Part shown: positions 10,142 through 22,156 of the stretch, one piece after another
Layout of the letters: the number at the start of each line of letters is the position of its first letter
Numbering within the stretch: position 1 is the first letter of the stretch
Assembly (NCBI GenBank): GCA_949592205.1
Contig: CATIUR010000003.1
Span: 154,570,759-154,634,758, forward strand
DNA length: 64,000 nucleotides
From: Helichrysum umbraculigerum
Lineage: Eukaryota > Streptophyta > Magnoliopsida > Asterales > Asteraceae
Direction: 5' to 3'
Made by a program: the position numbers and the translations under genes
The notes under the pieces: model-generated
The model's database searches: none
The model's input: only the letters and a program-made list of their open reading frames with translations
Told to the model about the DNA's origin: nothing

Positions 10142-11664
10142 ATGGAGTTTTAATTGGCCCATTTGATCACATACTTCCTTTTTGTTTCAATCCCTTATGC
10201 AGCCTCAATTACATTCGATTTGACAAATAGTTGGATTAGTACTTGTTACTATTATTTTTCTGGGTGTTATTGTGTGTGTTTTGTTGAGAAAAAAGAACAG
10301 GAGCGTAGAAGCGGAAAAAGGTAGAGTCGATGTTGAGATGAACAATGAATTTCAAATGGGCACCGGGCCTAAACAATTCTCTTACCGTGAACTAGCTAAA
10401 TCAACCCACAATTTTGCAGAGGTTGAGAAGCTTGGTGAGGGAGGTTTTGGTGGGGTTTATCGAGGTTTTTTGAAAGATCTAAATACATATGTTGCAGTCA
10501 AGAGGGTATCAAAGAGTTCTAAACAAGGGATCAATGAATATACGTCAGAAGTACGTATCATTAGGCGCCGATTGAGGCACAGAAACCTGGTGCAGCTCAC
10601 CGGTTGGTGTCATGAGAAAGGAAAACTCCTGCTTGTTTACGAATATATGGAAAACGGAAGCTTAGATTCACATCTCTTCAAGGAAAAAAGCTTGTTAACA
10701 TGGAACACAAGGTACAAAATTGCTCATGGTCTGGCTTCTGCTTTGTTGTACCTACATGAAGAATGGGAGCAATGTGTTTTGCATAGAGATATCAAATCAA
10801 GTAATGTGATGTTGGATTAAAATTTCAACGCAAAACTTGGTGATTTTGGGTTAGCTAAGTTGGTAGACCACGAGAAAGGCTCAGAAACAACGAAGATGGC
10901 TGGAACGATGGGTTACATGGCTCCTGAATGTGTAGTGACTAGCAAAGCAACCAAAGAATCAGATGTTTTTAGTTTTGGAGTTGTTGCGTTAGAAATAGCT
11001 TGTGGGAGAAAACCCATCGAGTACAAGGCTCCAGAAAATCAAATATGGCTGCTAGAATGGGTTTGGGAGCTCTATGGGGCATGGACTCTTTTACAAGCAG
11101 TTGATCCTCGTCTAGGGTCAAAGTTTGAGGAAGACGAAGTCGAGCATCTGATGATCGTTGGATTATGGTGTGTACACCCTGATTTTGATGTTCGCCCATC
11201 GATGAGACCAGGGGCGGATTTAGAGTTATAGCATGGGGGTCCATGGCCCCCCATCAAAGTGGGCTTATAGTGTAATTATATGTATATTTTTTACAAAATC
11301 CAACATTAAATGTGATTAGGCCCCCCTAGAAATAGCTCATTATGAATAAAAAACATTAAAATGGCCCCTTCTATTAGTACATTTTGAATTTTTTCCCAAG
11401 AAAAAATTTACAAACACCATGTTCAGTAAATTTTCTACTGAAATTTTTTTGTGTTAATTTTTTTGCCCCCCATGACAAAAGTTTCTGGATCCGCCACTGG
11501 ATGAGACAAGTGATTCAAGTACTGAAACATGAAACTTCCATGCCTATACTCCCCTCAAAGATTCCGGTTTCATCTTACTGGATACCTTCTACCTTCCCAA
11601 ACCAATCATGTAATCTCATCTCTAACAGAGATTCCTCAAACCAATCCATATTTGTTGGTCATTA
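10142..11664 (+). pseudogene. LecRK copy A: L-type lectin receptor kinase pseudogene lacking the lectin domain
   Basis: The start ATG GAG TTT is followed at once by TAA (10151-10153), where copy D has TAC. The signal-peptide region runs to about 10229 and then jumps straight into the transmembrane segment (ITFDLTN-like sequence joined to LVLVTIIFLGVIVCVLL). The whole legume-lectin domain, about 780 bp, is therefore deleted. The kinase domain follows with LGEGGFGGVYRG, VAVKRVSK and HRDIKSSN, then VMLD and a stop TAA at 10818-10820 (TCA in the sister copies). The frame continues through DFGLAKLV, GYMAPE and the C-lobe. At 11209 a 291-bp hAT MITE splits the last helix region, after which QVIQVL and the C-terminal tail resume to the stop near 11664. 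A one-base difference (RRRLRHRN, where others have SRLRHRN) sits in the N-lobe. It cannot encode a working receptor. Confidence 0.93.
11209..11499. mobile_element. hAT-type MITE inside LecRK copy A
   Basis: Ends CAGGGGCGGATTTAGA and TCTGGATCCGCCACTG are imperfect inverted repeats. They are flanked by an exact 8-bp duplication GATGAGAC (11201-11208 and 11500-11507), which is coding sequence of the kinase (the MRQ motif). It is 291 bp with no transposase. Confidence 0.95.
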
Positions 11665-11885
11665 AATAAGAATATTGAAAAACTTTTCCTATTTGTAACG
11701 TTTCACGATTTCTATTTGGAGTCAAGAAACCTTCCTTGTTTTATTTGGAGCAGAGCTATACTTTACTCTGCTTAGACATAACACGTCTGTAATAAAGAAA
11801 TTGTTGGACATATATATATATAGTCTTAAACAAGTGAAACTATCATACTTGTTATCCTAAAAAAATTCTTAAGAGAATGTAATCT

Positions 11886-12640
11886 ATACACCTTATAAGT
11901 TGTTTGGCTATATTTCATTGCAGTGACACATAAGATAATTTTGTTTTACTTCACAATCCATTGAGCTTTTAATATTTGATTTAACTTTCACATCTTATAA
12001 TTTTTTATTATAAAAGTAAGGAACATCAGTAAAATAATGGCATAAAAACAAAGGATAGTACATGCATGGCCCACTCTTGTGATTTTAACACTCATGTGTA
12101 CATGTCTACGCCATATATTGCACGCATTAATACCTGACAGTTTCACAGTGGAAATAAACCATACCACCTCACTTTTTCTTTTCTATTCGACGATGCCAAC
12201 AGGGAGCACTACAGATGCTCTAAGGCCGGCTGTTAAGTCAAATTAAGATACCTAATGATTTTATTTATTCAATCCAGATTGACGCTGTTATCTAAATTAA
12301 GTAGCACGACCACTTCAAACATATAAAGATTTTTGTCATCTCCATCACTTTCTACTATCTTAATTACACACAATTTACCCAACCTAATACAATATTCTTT
12401 ATATTAATATGTATTTAAAATTCATGGCGGAGCCACGTTGAAGGTATCGATAGCCGTGGCTAACTAGTTACGGGTCAATTTGCTATACAAAGTGTAAATT
12501 TCCTATGGAAAAGTGTGTTCTTTGTTGTATTCTCTGTTTGTGCTACGGGTTTACAAAAATTGAATACAACTGCTACGGGTCATCCCAAATTATAAATCAG
12601 CCACTATATTAGATACATCTAAGTTTGGTTTGAGTATATA
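11886..12640. other. AT-rich intergenic DNA, no gene seen
   Basis: No recognisable coding or repeat structure apart from a possible decayed TIR fragment around 12425-12600 (GGCGGAGCCACG near the left side, CAGCCACTAT near the right). I do not call it. Confidence 0.4.
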
Positions 12641-12644
12641 TATA

Positions 12645-12779
12645 AGGGGGGGTGATATTTCTACCAACTATTTTGATAAATCCACCACATTTCTCCATTC
12701 ACAGGTTGTATTGTACAAACAAAGAATGCACATTTATGATAGATTTATCAATATATTTGGTGGAATTATCGATCACCCT
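12645..12779. mobile_element. Small MITE-like inverted repeat
   Basis: GGGTGATATTTCTACCA with TTTTGATAAATCCACC at the left pairs imperfectly with GATTTATCAATATATTTGG and TATCGATCACCCT at the right, giving a 135-bp stem-like element between TATA-type flanks. An exact duplication could not be fixed. Confidence 0.55.
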
Positions 12780-13293
12780 GTATAAAGTGTTAGCAAGGTC
12801 CTTACTTGACTTTTATGAATGTTCCGAGAAAAATCAATGTCACTTTATGATGTCAATATGATAAACTCTATTGTAATCTGATAATCAAACCAGCTACAAT
12901 GCACCTAATTAATATCTTATTAATAGATGCTTGTCATTATATAATGTGATTTTGACTTTTTCAAATGCATGGATTTATGATATTAAGTATAGCTTGAAGA
13001 GATCGATCTATAGGATTATGTTTAGAATGATGTAACATTACACAAACAAATCAAAAAAGCTCAGCGGTATTCTTAAACTAATTATAGCTGCAGGGTGTTT
13101 GACACATATATGTCATGTGATCATGGGGTACTTCACAATACCTCATCTGATCAATTTATTCCTTCTTGCTTTGAGTTTCATACCTTATGCAGCTTCAGTT
13201 ACCTTCAACTTGACAAATATCGGCCCACATAATCAGGATCGAGACATAGTAATCCAGGGAAACGGAGCAAATATCTCTGATGGAGGAGCTAAT

Positions 13294-16200
13294 TGTTAGG
13301 AATTGCAGCGGAAACATCAACTAACAACAACTAGTTGCTAGCAAAAAAAGTCAAACCCATAATAATGCTCGTATAATCGCGTTACACCCACTAACAATAA
13401 ACGAATAGACGATTGCAAACCTAGCAATCAAAACAAGCAAACAAGATAAAGAATGAATAATATGAACGATACGACACAAGGATTTAACGTGGTTATGTCC
13501 AATCTCCAACTTGGAGATTGGTTTAGTCCACGGGGCCAAACTAGAGAGTTTTTTCTTTATTATTTGTACGGCTCAAGGATTACAATTACATAGGGTTTAA
13601 TTATATAGGGAAAAGCCAACTTGTAGAACAAGAAAAAATAAATATGGCCGACTACTTTGCAATAACAATATTGTGTCACGATTTTCTTACCCAATATAAT
13701 TTGCACTCACGTGACACAAGATCTAGCCATATCAACCCATTTATTTAATCTTCATTATCCTTAACAATCTCCCACTTGAAGATTAAACAAACTCTAAAAC
13801 CAGTATTCCTTCATAAATCCCGTCCCTTCACCAATGTTACATGTTCAATCTTCATACCGCCGAAATACCATTCGGGACACGCCGCTCGACCACACAGAGT
13901 CGGAAGACTTTCAACATAAAGCTACCAGAACACTCACATCATGAAACTGAGACCACTCTCTAAACACCATCATCATCTTCTAGGCCCAAGAAGATTCGTT
14001 GAAGCGTGCGAAACTTCAACCACATGATTCTTTCAAGAGACACACATCTCTTCAACTCGTCGATTACAGCCACGTCTGATCCTGCCACTGACATGTCAAC
14101 GACCAACCCGTACAGAATTTGGTCCATCCGATTTTCCTTCCCAGCAATCAAAAAATCGCCGATAGAACTAACACGTAGATTATCATCAAGGTTTACCTGT
14201 GAGAACGCAATCACAACCTTGAAATCTACTTCTTCACCATTCGCTTTCCCGCTGGTACACTGAACTAAAACATAGCTATGATTTCTATGAACGCATCTTC
14301 TCCAACTCAGACCGCTCACACTGTACGAATTAAAATAACAACCGCGGCTCTCTGAGAAGACTCTGGTTCATAACACCTGGTCAGTCGTATATTACTTTGC
14401 CATTGGAGAGTAACAACGAAGGTCCGAATGCTCTAGTGTTGCCAGAATCCGCATACTAAACCCGTAGAAACTCGAGATCCAGCAATCGCACAACCGTCTC
14501 AAGACTTCCACTAGTTGCCAAACTCCCACTAGATTCGACACTTCCTCTCGGTTCCAAACTCCCTTTAGTTCCCGACACTCTCAACAATATTCGAAAGCTC
14601 ATCCGGACTTACAAGATTATCCTCCTCTAACTCACTTGAAAAATTCCCAATCGGTTCTTCCAGAAGATCCGCTCAACCGTTGAACCAAACGTCAATCAAT
14701 ATCCGAGCCCATTCGAACACATTCTATCCGACATCTTCTACAACCAATATTTACAAGTGTAGGAGCTCTAACCTACCTAAACATCCCAAACCTACGGAAT
14801 ACCCGACCAATTACATGGTCTTCCGTTTCAAACCCTGCGAGCGATAACCAAACTCTCTCGATAACTCCCACTGTCGATTACCAAACGGATGTGGTGCCGT
14901 TTATTACCTAAATACCCAACCGAGAAAACTATCCTCTTGAGCTCCGTAACAAACCTCACATCTTTGAGAATCCAGCCGTATCGAGTAAGTATCAAGAATC
15001 ACATTCCACACTCGCAACATCAAACTCCTTGTCTGATATCGTTCACTTATTCTTTTGCACGGGATCGCAAAGAATAATGAACACGAATCCATAACCCGGA
15101 TCCCAAAACTCTCTTCGCAACAAACCAACAATCGAACCCGATCATCGACTCAATTACCACCGTCGCGGATAATCATCGTCACAACGCGATCGGCCTTCCA
15201 CCGTGTCGTCACATCACAACCCACCAGAAAAAACACTAGTACAAATTTTCGATTTGATCACACATAGTCGAAATCAAATCGTCACACATTCGAATAGTTA
15301 TGTGACTAAAGGTACAAAAATAAAATTGACGTTAATAGTTAGCCACATCTGAATTCCAATCGTGTGACCATTCTGAAAATCTGAAATGTATTGCCACACC
15401 TTCAAACATTTATGTGGCTAAAGGGCACTGCTATTTTTCGGCTGATTAATTAGTTACATATGAATTTGAAATGCGTGACAAATGAAGAGTAAGTTCGAAG
15501 CATTAGTCACGTTACACACATAAAACGTGACAAATCTATGTCACGCACTTGAACACCATAACCAAATGCCACTATATGGTCACATGAAGTAATTGTTTAT
15601 GTGACTAAATCATATAGTCGAGTTTGTCACACATGATTTCAGTGTAGCCAAAATCCGGTACATATGGTCATATAACTTATTATGCGTGTCTAAAGTTTAG
15701 TGTGTGTTAGAATGTCAAAAGCTAATGTGTATAGTCACATTAATTTCAAGCACGATCATGTGACTATATGGTTTTATAATAGCCACACCATATCATAAAT
15801 GTGTATCTAAATGATGTTTATGGCCACATTTTAGGTGATTATATGTGACCAATATATTCACAACAGTCACATTGTGAAATATTCATGTGGCTATTATTTA
15901 GAGCAAAAATGAGCAAAAACGATTATCATTATATTTGATATTAGTCACATTGAGTGTTAGTTTGTGTGTCTAAATCATGAGACTTTATATGTCAGATGAA
16001 GTAATTGTTTATGTGACTAAATCATATAGTCGAGTTTGTCACACATGATTTCAGTGTAGCCAAAATCCGGTACATATGGTCACATAACTTAATATATGTG
16101 TCTAAAGTTTAGTGTGTGTTAGAATGCCAAAAGCTAATATGTATAGTCACATTTATATGGCTTTATAATAGCCACACCATATCACAAATGTGTATCTAAA

Positions 16201-17541
16201 TGATGTTTGTGGCCACATTTTAGGTGATTATATGTGACCAATATATTCACAACAGTCATGTTGTGAAATATTCATGTGGCTATTATATAGAGCAAAAATG
16301 GGAAAAAAAAATGATTATCATTAAATTTGATATTAGTCACATTGAGTGTTAGTTTGTGTGTCTAAATCATGAGACTTTATATGTCAGATGAAGTAATTGT
16401 TTATGTGACTAAATCATATATTCGAGTTTGTCACACATGATTTCAGTGTAGCCAAAATCCGGTACATATGGTCACATAACTTAATATGTGTGTCTAAAGT
16501 TTAGTGTGTGTTAGAATGCCAAAAGCTAATGTGTATAGTCACATTAATTTCTAGCACGATCATGTGACTATATGGCTTTATAATAGCCACACTATATCAC
16601 AAATGTGTATCTAAATGATGTTTATGGCCACATTTTAGATGATTATATATGACCAATATATTCACAACAGTCACGTTGTGAAATATTCATGTGGCTATTA
16701 TTTAGAGCAAAAATGGGCAAAAACGATTATCATTAAATTTGATATTAGTCACATTTAGTGTTAGTTTGTGTGTCTAAATTACAAGACTTTAATCAAGAAT
16801 CCAACTCACCGAGCACATAAACTTTGCTCTCCGAGTTCTCCGCGATAAAAAAAAACGATTCAGTTAATCTCGATAACATGTTGCAATCAAATCCTAAACC
16901 GTGTCGTTTCCATCAGTTCCCCAATGATTATCTTCAACCGAATCTAGATCCACCATGATTATTTGGCCACAATAACCCCAGCTCTCTATCTTCCAATAAA
17001 ACCCTAACCATCAATAAACCATCTTGATCATGCTTTCATCCGCCATTGTTCCCAATCGCTCAACTTAGAGCTCTGATACCATTTGTTAGGAATTGCAGCG
17101 GAAATATCCAACTAACAACAACTAGTTGCTAGCAAAAAAAAAAAATCAAACCCATAACAACGTTCGTATAATCGCGTTACACCCACTAACAATAAACGAA
17201 TAGATGATTACAAACCTAGCAATCAAAACAAGCAAACAAGATAAAGTATACACAAGGATTTAACGTGGTTATGTCCAATCTCCAACTTGGAGATTGGTTT
17301 AGTCCAAAGGCCAAACCAGAGAGTTTTTTCTTTATTATTTGTACGGCTCAAGGATTACAATTACATAGGGTTTAATTATATAGGGAAAAGCGAACTTGTA
17401 GAACAAGAAAAAATAAATATGGCTGACTACTTTTCAATAACAATATTGTGTCACGATTTTCTTACCCAATATAATTTGCACTCACGTGACACAAGATCTA
17501 GCCATATCAACCCATTTATTTAATCTTCACTATCCTCAACA
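13294..17541 (-). mobile_element. Non-autonomous LTR retrotransposon inserted in LecRK copy B
   Basis: Direct LTRs at 13294-13766 and 17084-17541 (473 and 458 bp) begin TGTTAGGAATTGCAGCGG and end in CA. An exact 5-bp duplication CTAAT flanks the element (13289-13293 and 17542-17546). The primer-binding site GAGCTCTGATACCA at 17068-17081 reads TGGTATCAGAGCTC on the minus strand, complementary to initiator tRNA-Met. The polypurine tract lies beside the left LTR (minus-strand AAGTGGGAGATTG, from about 13779 down to 13767). The element therefore runs on the minus strand. The interior shows no gag, integrase or reverse transcriptase motifs. A minus-strand open frame at 13960-14319 (119 codons) has no domain I know. 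The interior also hosts a repeat-rich block at 15234-16790. Confidence 0.95.
15234..16790. mobile_element. CACTA-like block with three ~400-bp tandem units, nested in the LTR element
   Basis: It starts with CACTAGTACAAATTTTCG, resembling CACTA-transposon ends. The interior is dense in short direct and inverted words such as ATGTGACTAAA, TAGTCACAT and GTGTGTCTAAA, like CACTA subterminal repeats. From 15585 there are three tandem units starting at 15585, 15997 and 16389 (periods 412 and 392). The second unit lacks about 20-30 bases around its CACGATCATGTGACTATATGG segment. The matching right terminus was not found, so the element type is uncertain. The tandem structure is seen directly. Confidence 0.6.
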
Positions 17542-17875
17542 CTAATATCTACGATGGAGGAATTCAGTTGACTCCATATATGATTGATTCCAATCTGAGT
17601 GGGTGGAGCTCCGGACGGGTGACATACATCACACCACTTCATCTTTGGGACAGTTGATCCGGTGAACTAGCAAACTTCTCTACAAATTTCACTTTTGTGA
17701 TTGATTCAAATCGGAGTACTTCTTATGGTGATGGTCTCACATTCTTTCTTGCTCAGAAAATAACTCTGTCATGACAGATGGTGGAGCCATGGGGCTTCCG
17801 TTCAATGTCACGCCCAATTTTGCAGCTTCCCGATTTATTGCAGCGGAGTTCGATACATTTTGGAACCCAAATTTT

Positions 17876-18660
17876 AAGCTTTACTTTTTAGATTGAGCTA
17901 TTAAGCTCTACTAATCAAACGTGATTGAGTTTTTGAGCACTACTTATCAAACATGATTGAGCTTTTAAGCTCTACTTTTCAAACAGGATTGAGTTATTAA
18001 GCTCTACTTATCACACGTGATTGAGCTTTTGAGCACTACTTATCAAACAGGATTGAGCTTTTAAGCTCTACTTTTCAGATTGAGCTATTAAGCTCTATTT
18101 ATCAAACATGATTGAGCTTTTAAGATCTACTCTTCAGATTGAGCTATTAAGCTATACTTATCAAACAAGATTGAGCTTTTGAGCTCTACTTATCAGATTG
18201 AGCTATTAAGCTCTATTAATCAAACAGAATTGAGCTTTTAAACTTTACTTTTCAGATTGAGCTTTTGAGCTCTACTTATCAAACAGGATTGAGCTTTTAA
18301 GCTCTACTTTTTATATTGAGCTATTAAGCTCTACTTATCAAACATGATTTAGCTTTTAAGATCTGCTTTTCAGATTAAGCTATTTAGCTTCACTTATCAA
18401 ACATGATTTAGCTTTTAAGATCTGCTTTTCAGATTAAGCTATTTAGCTTCACTTATCAAAAGGGACTGAGCTTTTAAGCTCTACTTTTCAAATTGAGGTA
18501 TTAAGCTCTACTTATTAAAAAATGATGATTTGTTAAGATGTGCTTTGAGATTGAGCTCTTAAGCTTTGCTTTCAACACAAGCTTTTAAGCTTTGCTTTTC
18601 AGACAGGGATGAGCTAGTAAGCTCTAATTTTCAGGATGAGCTCTGCCTTCAGATTGAGCT
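17876..18660. repeat. Minisatellite of GATTGAGCTNTTAAGCTCTACTT type
   Basis: About 785 bases of degenerate repeats. The basic half-unit is GATTGAGCTATTAAGCTCTA plus CTT, alternating with ATCAAACATGATTGAGCTTTT, giving composite periods near 28 and 57 bases. Each unit holds the small palindrome GAGCTNNNNAGCTC. It begins where lectin coding of LecRK copy B breaks off. Confidence 0.9.
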
Positions 18661-20093
18661 ACCATAAACCTTCAATAAGGTCATTCATGCCTATATATGG
18701 TACCAACATAAAAACTGTGACTTGTGAACAACCGATACAAGCTTGGAGGGGAATAATCAACCCCTCTGCCATTCTATGTTAATCGCTTTTTTATAAGTTC
18801 AATTTAAAAAGTTGTTCACTCCAGAGGACTTGTCATATTTCCCATGTTTATGCAAGTCAAAGCATGCAAGGTGCAAACAGACACTCATGGCCACACCGCT
18901 AGCCGGGGTTATCCTATATAACCCCAAGTAGCCCCACTTCATGCACTTGGCTGACAGAATCACCCGAAAATGGCAGACTGGAGTGGCGGTTCTGCCACAA
19001 TGGAAGGTGTATTCTAGCCTTATCACTGGTAGAGATTCACCTCAACCAATAGGTTGCCTAGTGATGAATCAGAAACCGACAGCAATGACACAAGCATCTG
19101 CCAATAGGCTTGCTAGCTGCTCATTCGCCTGTACTGACGGCAATCTAGAATTTGCCAAGTCATGACTAACCTGACAAGATGAAAAAAAACAAACAAACAA
19201 ACAAACAAAATTATACCGGTTTAAAATCAATTACTCAAGTCAATCATATGCAGCAGCACAAGAATTAGTTCAACATGGTTCTTGATAAAATTACCATATT
19301 GAACTGGGGGAGTGATGATATACTATATGTCACCCCAAATAGTATACCATGTCAGTTCTATTGGTTGGGCACATTGCAGTAATGGTGTTAAATGCATTGC
19401 ATTTCTCACCGCCCATACAATGGCACGCTTATTTTGCTACCAGGTTCATGGTCGCAGGTTTATTGCCAGGATTCTGACCAGACTACTTTATTTTACAGTG
19501 CATGACTTGACAGACATCCATGCTATGGTCATACTTACATACCGCTAGCACACTCATCATCGAAGGTGTTTTGGCCAGATTATCTTATTTTGCAGGTCTT
19601 TTGGCAGGCCTCCATGCCAGAGCCAGAGCATACTATTATGCTCGCAGGTTCATTGTCCCTCTGGGCAAACCTCGATGTCAAGTTTTTGGAAACAACATAT
19701 TTATAGTTCGATACGACAATTATAAACTTGTCGTACCGAACTAGGGAGACTTGATCGTGTACCATATACTTGGGCTCATCAGCCCATGGGCTTCCTTATT
19801 GGGCCTGCCCCTCCCCCTTTATAAGGAGGAGAAACCCTAGCTAACAAGGAACAAGCAACATCACATAAGCAATCCAATACACCTACAAGCAAGAGGCACC
19901 TCCAAATTGCCTCTCAATTCACAAACCCTAAAGACCCTAATCAAAGGAAGATAACAAACTTATCTTCTTCAAGCCGATTCACACCACCCTTTGCTTTGTT
20001 CAATACAAGCTCACGGGTTATCCACGTAATTCACGGAGTGTAACGAATCGAACCAAACCAACCCGCACTCAAGTGTAGAAATATGCTTGATCA
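18661..20093 (+). mobile_element. 3' part of an LTR retrotransposon (internal tail plus one LTR)
   Basis: A polypurine tract, ACTGGGGGAG, ends at 19312 and is followed by TGATGATATACTATATG, the likely LTR start. The LTR would run to about 20093 (ends CTTGATCA) and has a TATA-like TTTATAAGGAGG near 19817 followed by AAACCCTAGC, as in many plant LTR promoters. No second LTR and no coding domain is visible, so the left part is missing, perhaps replaced by the minisatellite. Lectin sequence of LecRK copy B resumes right after it. Boundaries are approximate. Confidence 0.6.
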
Positions 20094-21607
20094 GCGATCA
20101 TGTGGGTATCGATATTAGCTCTGTTTCTTCTGCTGCAGCTAAAAAATGGTTAAGCAATGTAACCGGTGGGCGTAAATGTCAAGCTTGGATTACATACGAT
20201 TCGGTTTCCAAAAATCTTAGTGTTTCCTTTACTGGTTTTCAAAACAATACAGTCGTACGTCAAGATGGACTCTATTTTACAGTTGATCTACGGAATCACT
20301 TGCCGGAATGGGTTATTTTCGGGTTTTCAGCCACGACTGGTGCAGCATTTCAGAGGATTACCGTTAGATCTTGGACATTCGATAGTCCTGATTTACTCGA
20401 TGATAAAAAAATTGCGTGGTTCCACCAATCCCGACCCCTGATATTATTCTCCCGATTCCTGATTTGAAGCATGGGAAAAAGAGCAAGTTGGGATTAATAG
20501 TTGGATTACCGGTTTCGATCATTTTTGTTGTTGTGCTTGTAGTTGTTTTCTGGACGAGGAAGAAGAAAAGAAAGGAAGATGAAGCAGAAGAAATTGAATT
20601 CGATGTTGAGATGAACGACGAATTCAAAATGGGCATCGGGCCAAAACAATTCTCTTACGATGAATTAGCTCAATCAACTAGTAACTTTGCTGCGAACAAG
20701 AAGCTTGGGGAGGGAGGTTTTGGTGGGGTCTACAGAGGTTATTTGAAAGATTCAAACACATATATTGCGGTTAAAAGGGTGTCAAAGAGTTCAAAACAGG
20801 GGATTGAGGAGTACGCATCCAAAGTTAGGATCATTAGCCAGTTAAGACATAGAAACTTAGTGCAACTCACAGGTTGGTGTCACGAGAAAGGTGAACTATT
20901 GCTTGTTTACGAGTATATGGAAAACGGAAATTTAGATTCACATCTTTTCAAGGGGAAGAGTTTGTTGAGTTGGGGCACAAGGTACAAAATTGCAAGTGGT
21001 TTGGCTTCTGCTTTGTTGTATCTACATGAAGAATGGGAGCAATGTGTTTTACATAGAGATATATACTAAATCAAGTAATGTGATGTTGGATTCAAATTTC
21101 AATGCAAAGCTTGGTGATTTCGGGTTAGCCAAATTGGTTAGCCACGCGAAAGGCTCGCATACATCCACATTTGCTGGAACCTTAGGTTACATGGCTCCTG
21201 AATATTTAGTAACCGGCAAAGCAAGCAAAGAATTGGACGTCTTTAGCTTTGGAGTTGTTGCATTGGAAATAGCATGTGGGCCAAAACCCATCGAGTACAA
21301 GGCTCAAGAAAATCAAAGACAGGTACTACAATGGGTTTGGGAGCTTTACGGGACCGGGACTCTTTTAGAAGCAGTTGATCCACATTTGAGGTCGGATTTT
21401 GTGGAAGAAGAAATTAAACTGTTGATGATCGTTGGATTATGGTGCGTACACTCTGACTCAGAACTTCGCCCAACGATGAGACAAGCGATTCAAGTTCTCA
21501 ACTTTGAAGCTTCCCTACCTATACTCCCCAAAACAATGCCGATAGACTCTTATTTAGTGCCTCGCATTTTGTCGCAATTCGGTGTCGCTTCGGTTATCCA
21601 GAACTAA
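20094..21607 (+). pseudogene. LecRK copy B, 3' piece: lectin end, TM helix and kinase
   Basis: Begins in the lectin domain (HVGIDISS, then NVTGG-CQAWITYDS and VIFGFSATTG). A transmembrane helix follows (LIVGLPVSIIFVVVLVVVFW), then a basic stop-transfer run and the kinase: LGEGGFGGVYRG, IAVKRVSK, LVYEYMENGN and HRDI. There a net four-base insertion (about 21060-21068) breaks the catalytic loop between HRD and KSSN. In the shifted frame the protein continues KSSNVMLDSNFNAKLGDFGL, GYMAPE and the C-lobe to TAA at 21605-21607. A second defect is a frame change in the juxtamembrane linker near 20410-20420. The activation segment is otherwise well kept, which suggests that damage is recent. Confidence 0.9.
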
Positions 21608-22100
21608 TCGTCAAATCGCACACTGACTAATCATTAGAGCATAAAACACATCGTATAGTTGGTTGTTGAATACCATTATTATATTGACAGCTTGTTCCAG
21701 TCATGTATAGATCGACTAGGTTTCTTATAGAAATTGTCAACTAGATGGCTAGCTTTTATAATTATAGACTTTATAGCCATTAGAAGAAATTATGGCCTGA
21801 ACATGATGAATGGGAGAGATTGTGAATGTAAATCAAGGGTGTGATTCTTGATTGTTGTTATAAAGTGACAAAATTATGAGGTCACAAAAAGTGTGACTGT
21901 TGGCTTTAGTGACAGAAATAATTTTTGTTGTTGGAGTGTCGCTAATGAATAGATACCTCTCTTCAAAGGGTGCAATCAACGATAGTCACAGAAAATTGTC
22001 ATTAAATTTGTCACTGAGTTTGAAAGGGTATTGTGACTATTCACAAGGGTTATAATCATTTACAAAGAGTTGTGACTCTTCATAAATAGTCACTTTGTCC
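21608..22100. other. 3' flank of LecRK copy B, AT-rich
   Basis: No gene is seen. From about 21850 to 22095 words such as GTGACAAAA, AGGTCACAAAAAGTGTGAC and TAGTGACAG recur in both orientations, resembling CACTA subterminal repeats, but no terminus is visible. Confidence 0.35.

Positions 22101-22156
<56 letters not shown>

Larger units (their letters stand above)
9705..11885. repeat. Segmental duplication, copy 1 (matches 29997-33275)
   Basis: This block tracks 29997 onward almost base for base: an upstream segment, the LecRK start, the kinase region and the 3' flank. Differences are the lost lectin domain here, the hAT MITE here (11209-11499), and the inverted-repeat element present only in the other copy (about 32540-33183). 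Both copies face the same way and are about 20 kb apart. Confidence 0.9.
13123..21607 (+). pseudogene. LecRK copy B: lectin receptor kinase pseudogene split by two insertions
   Basis: Three collinear pieces make one LecRK. Piece 1 (13123-13288) encodes a signal peptide (hydrophobic LFLLALSFIPYAAS) and the lectin start (VTFNLTNIGP). Piece 2 (17547 to about 17870) continues the lectin domain. Piece 3 (about 20094-21607) holds the lectin end, transmembrane helix and kinase. Between 1 and 2 lies a complete LTR element with duplication CTAAT. Between 2 and 3 lie a minisatellite and an LTR fragment. Added damage: TGA at 17655-17657 in the WDS-SGE segment, one extra base near 17755-17761 in the LAQN-NS segment, and a net four-base insertion near 21060-21068. 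Removing the insertions gives the same domain order as copy C, so the locus was once a full gene. It is not the same as the A/D pair: its kinase has distinct substitutions. Confidence 0.92.

Noticed and set aside
11384..11665. 93-codon open frame
   Set aside because: It joins hAT MITE sequence to the tail of LecRK copy A by chance; annotated within those features.
12425..12600. Possible TIR element with GGCGGAGCCACG end
   Set aside because: No matching opposite end or target-site duplication could be fixed.
13960..14319. 119-codon minus-strand open frame as a retrotransposon gag
   Set aside because: No gag or other domain recognisable; left as unassigned interior of the LTR element.
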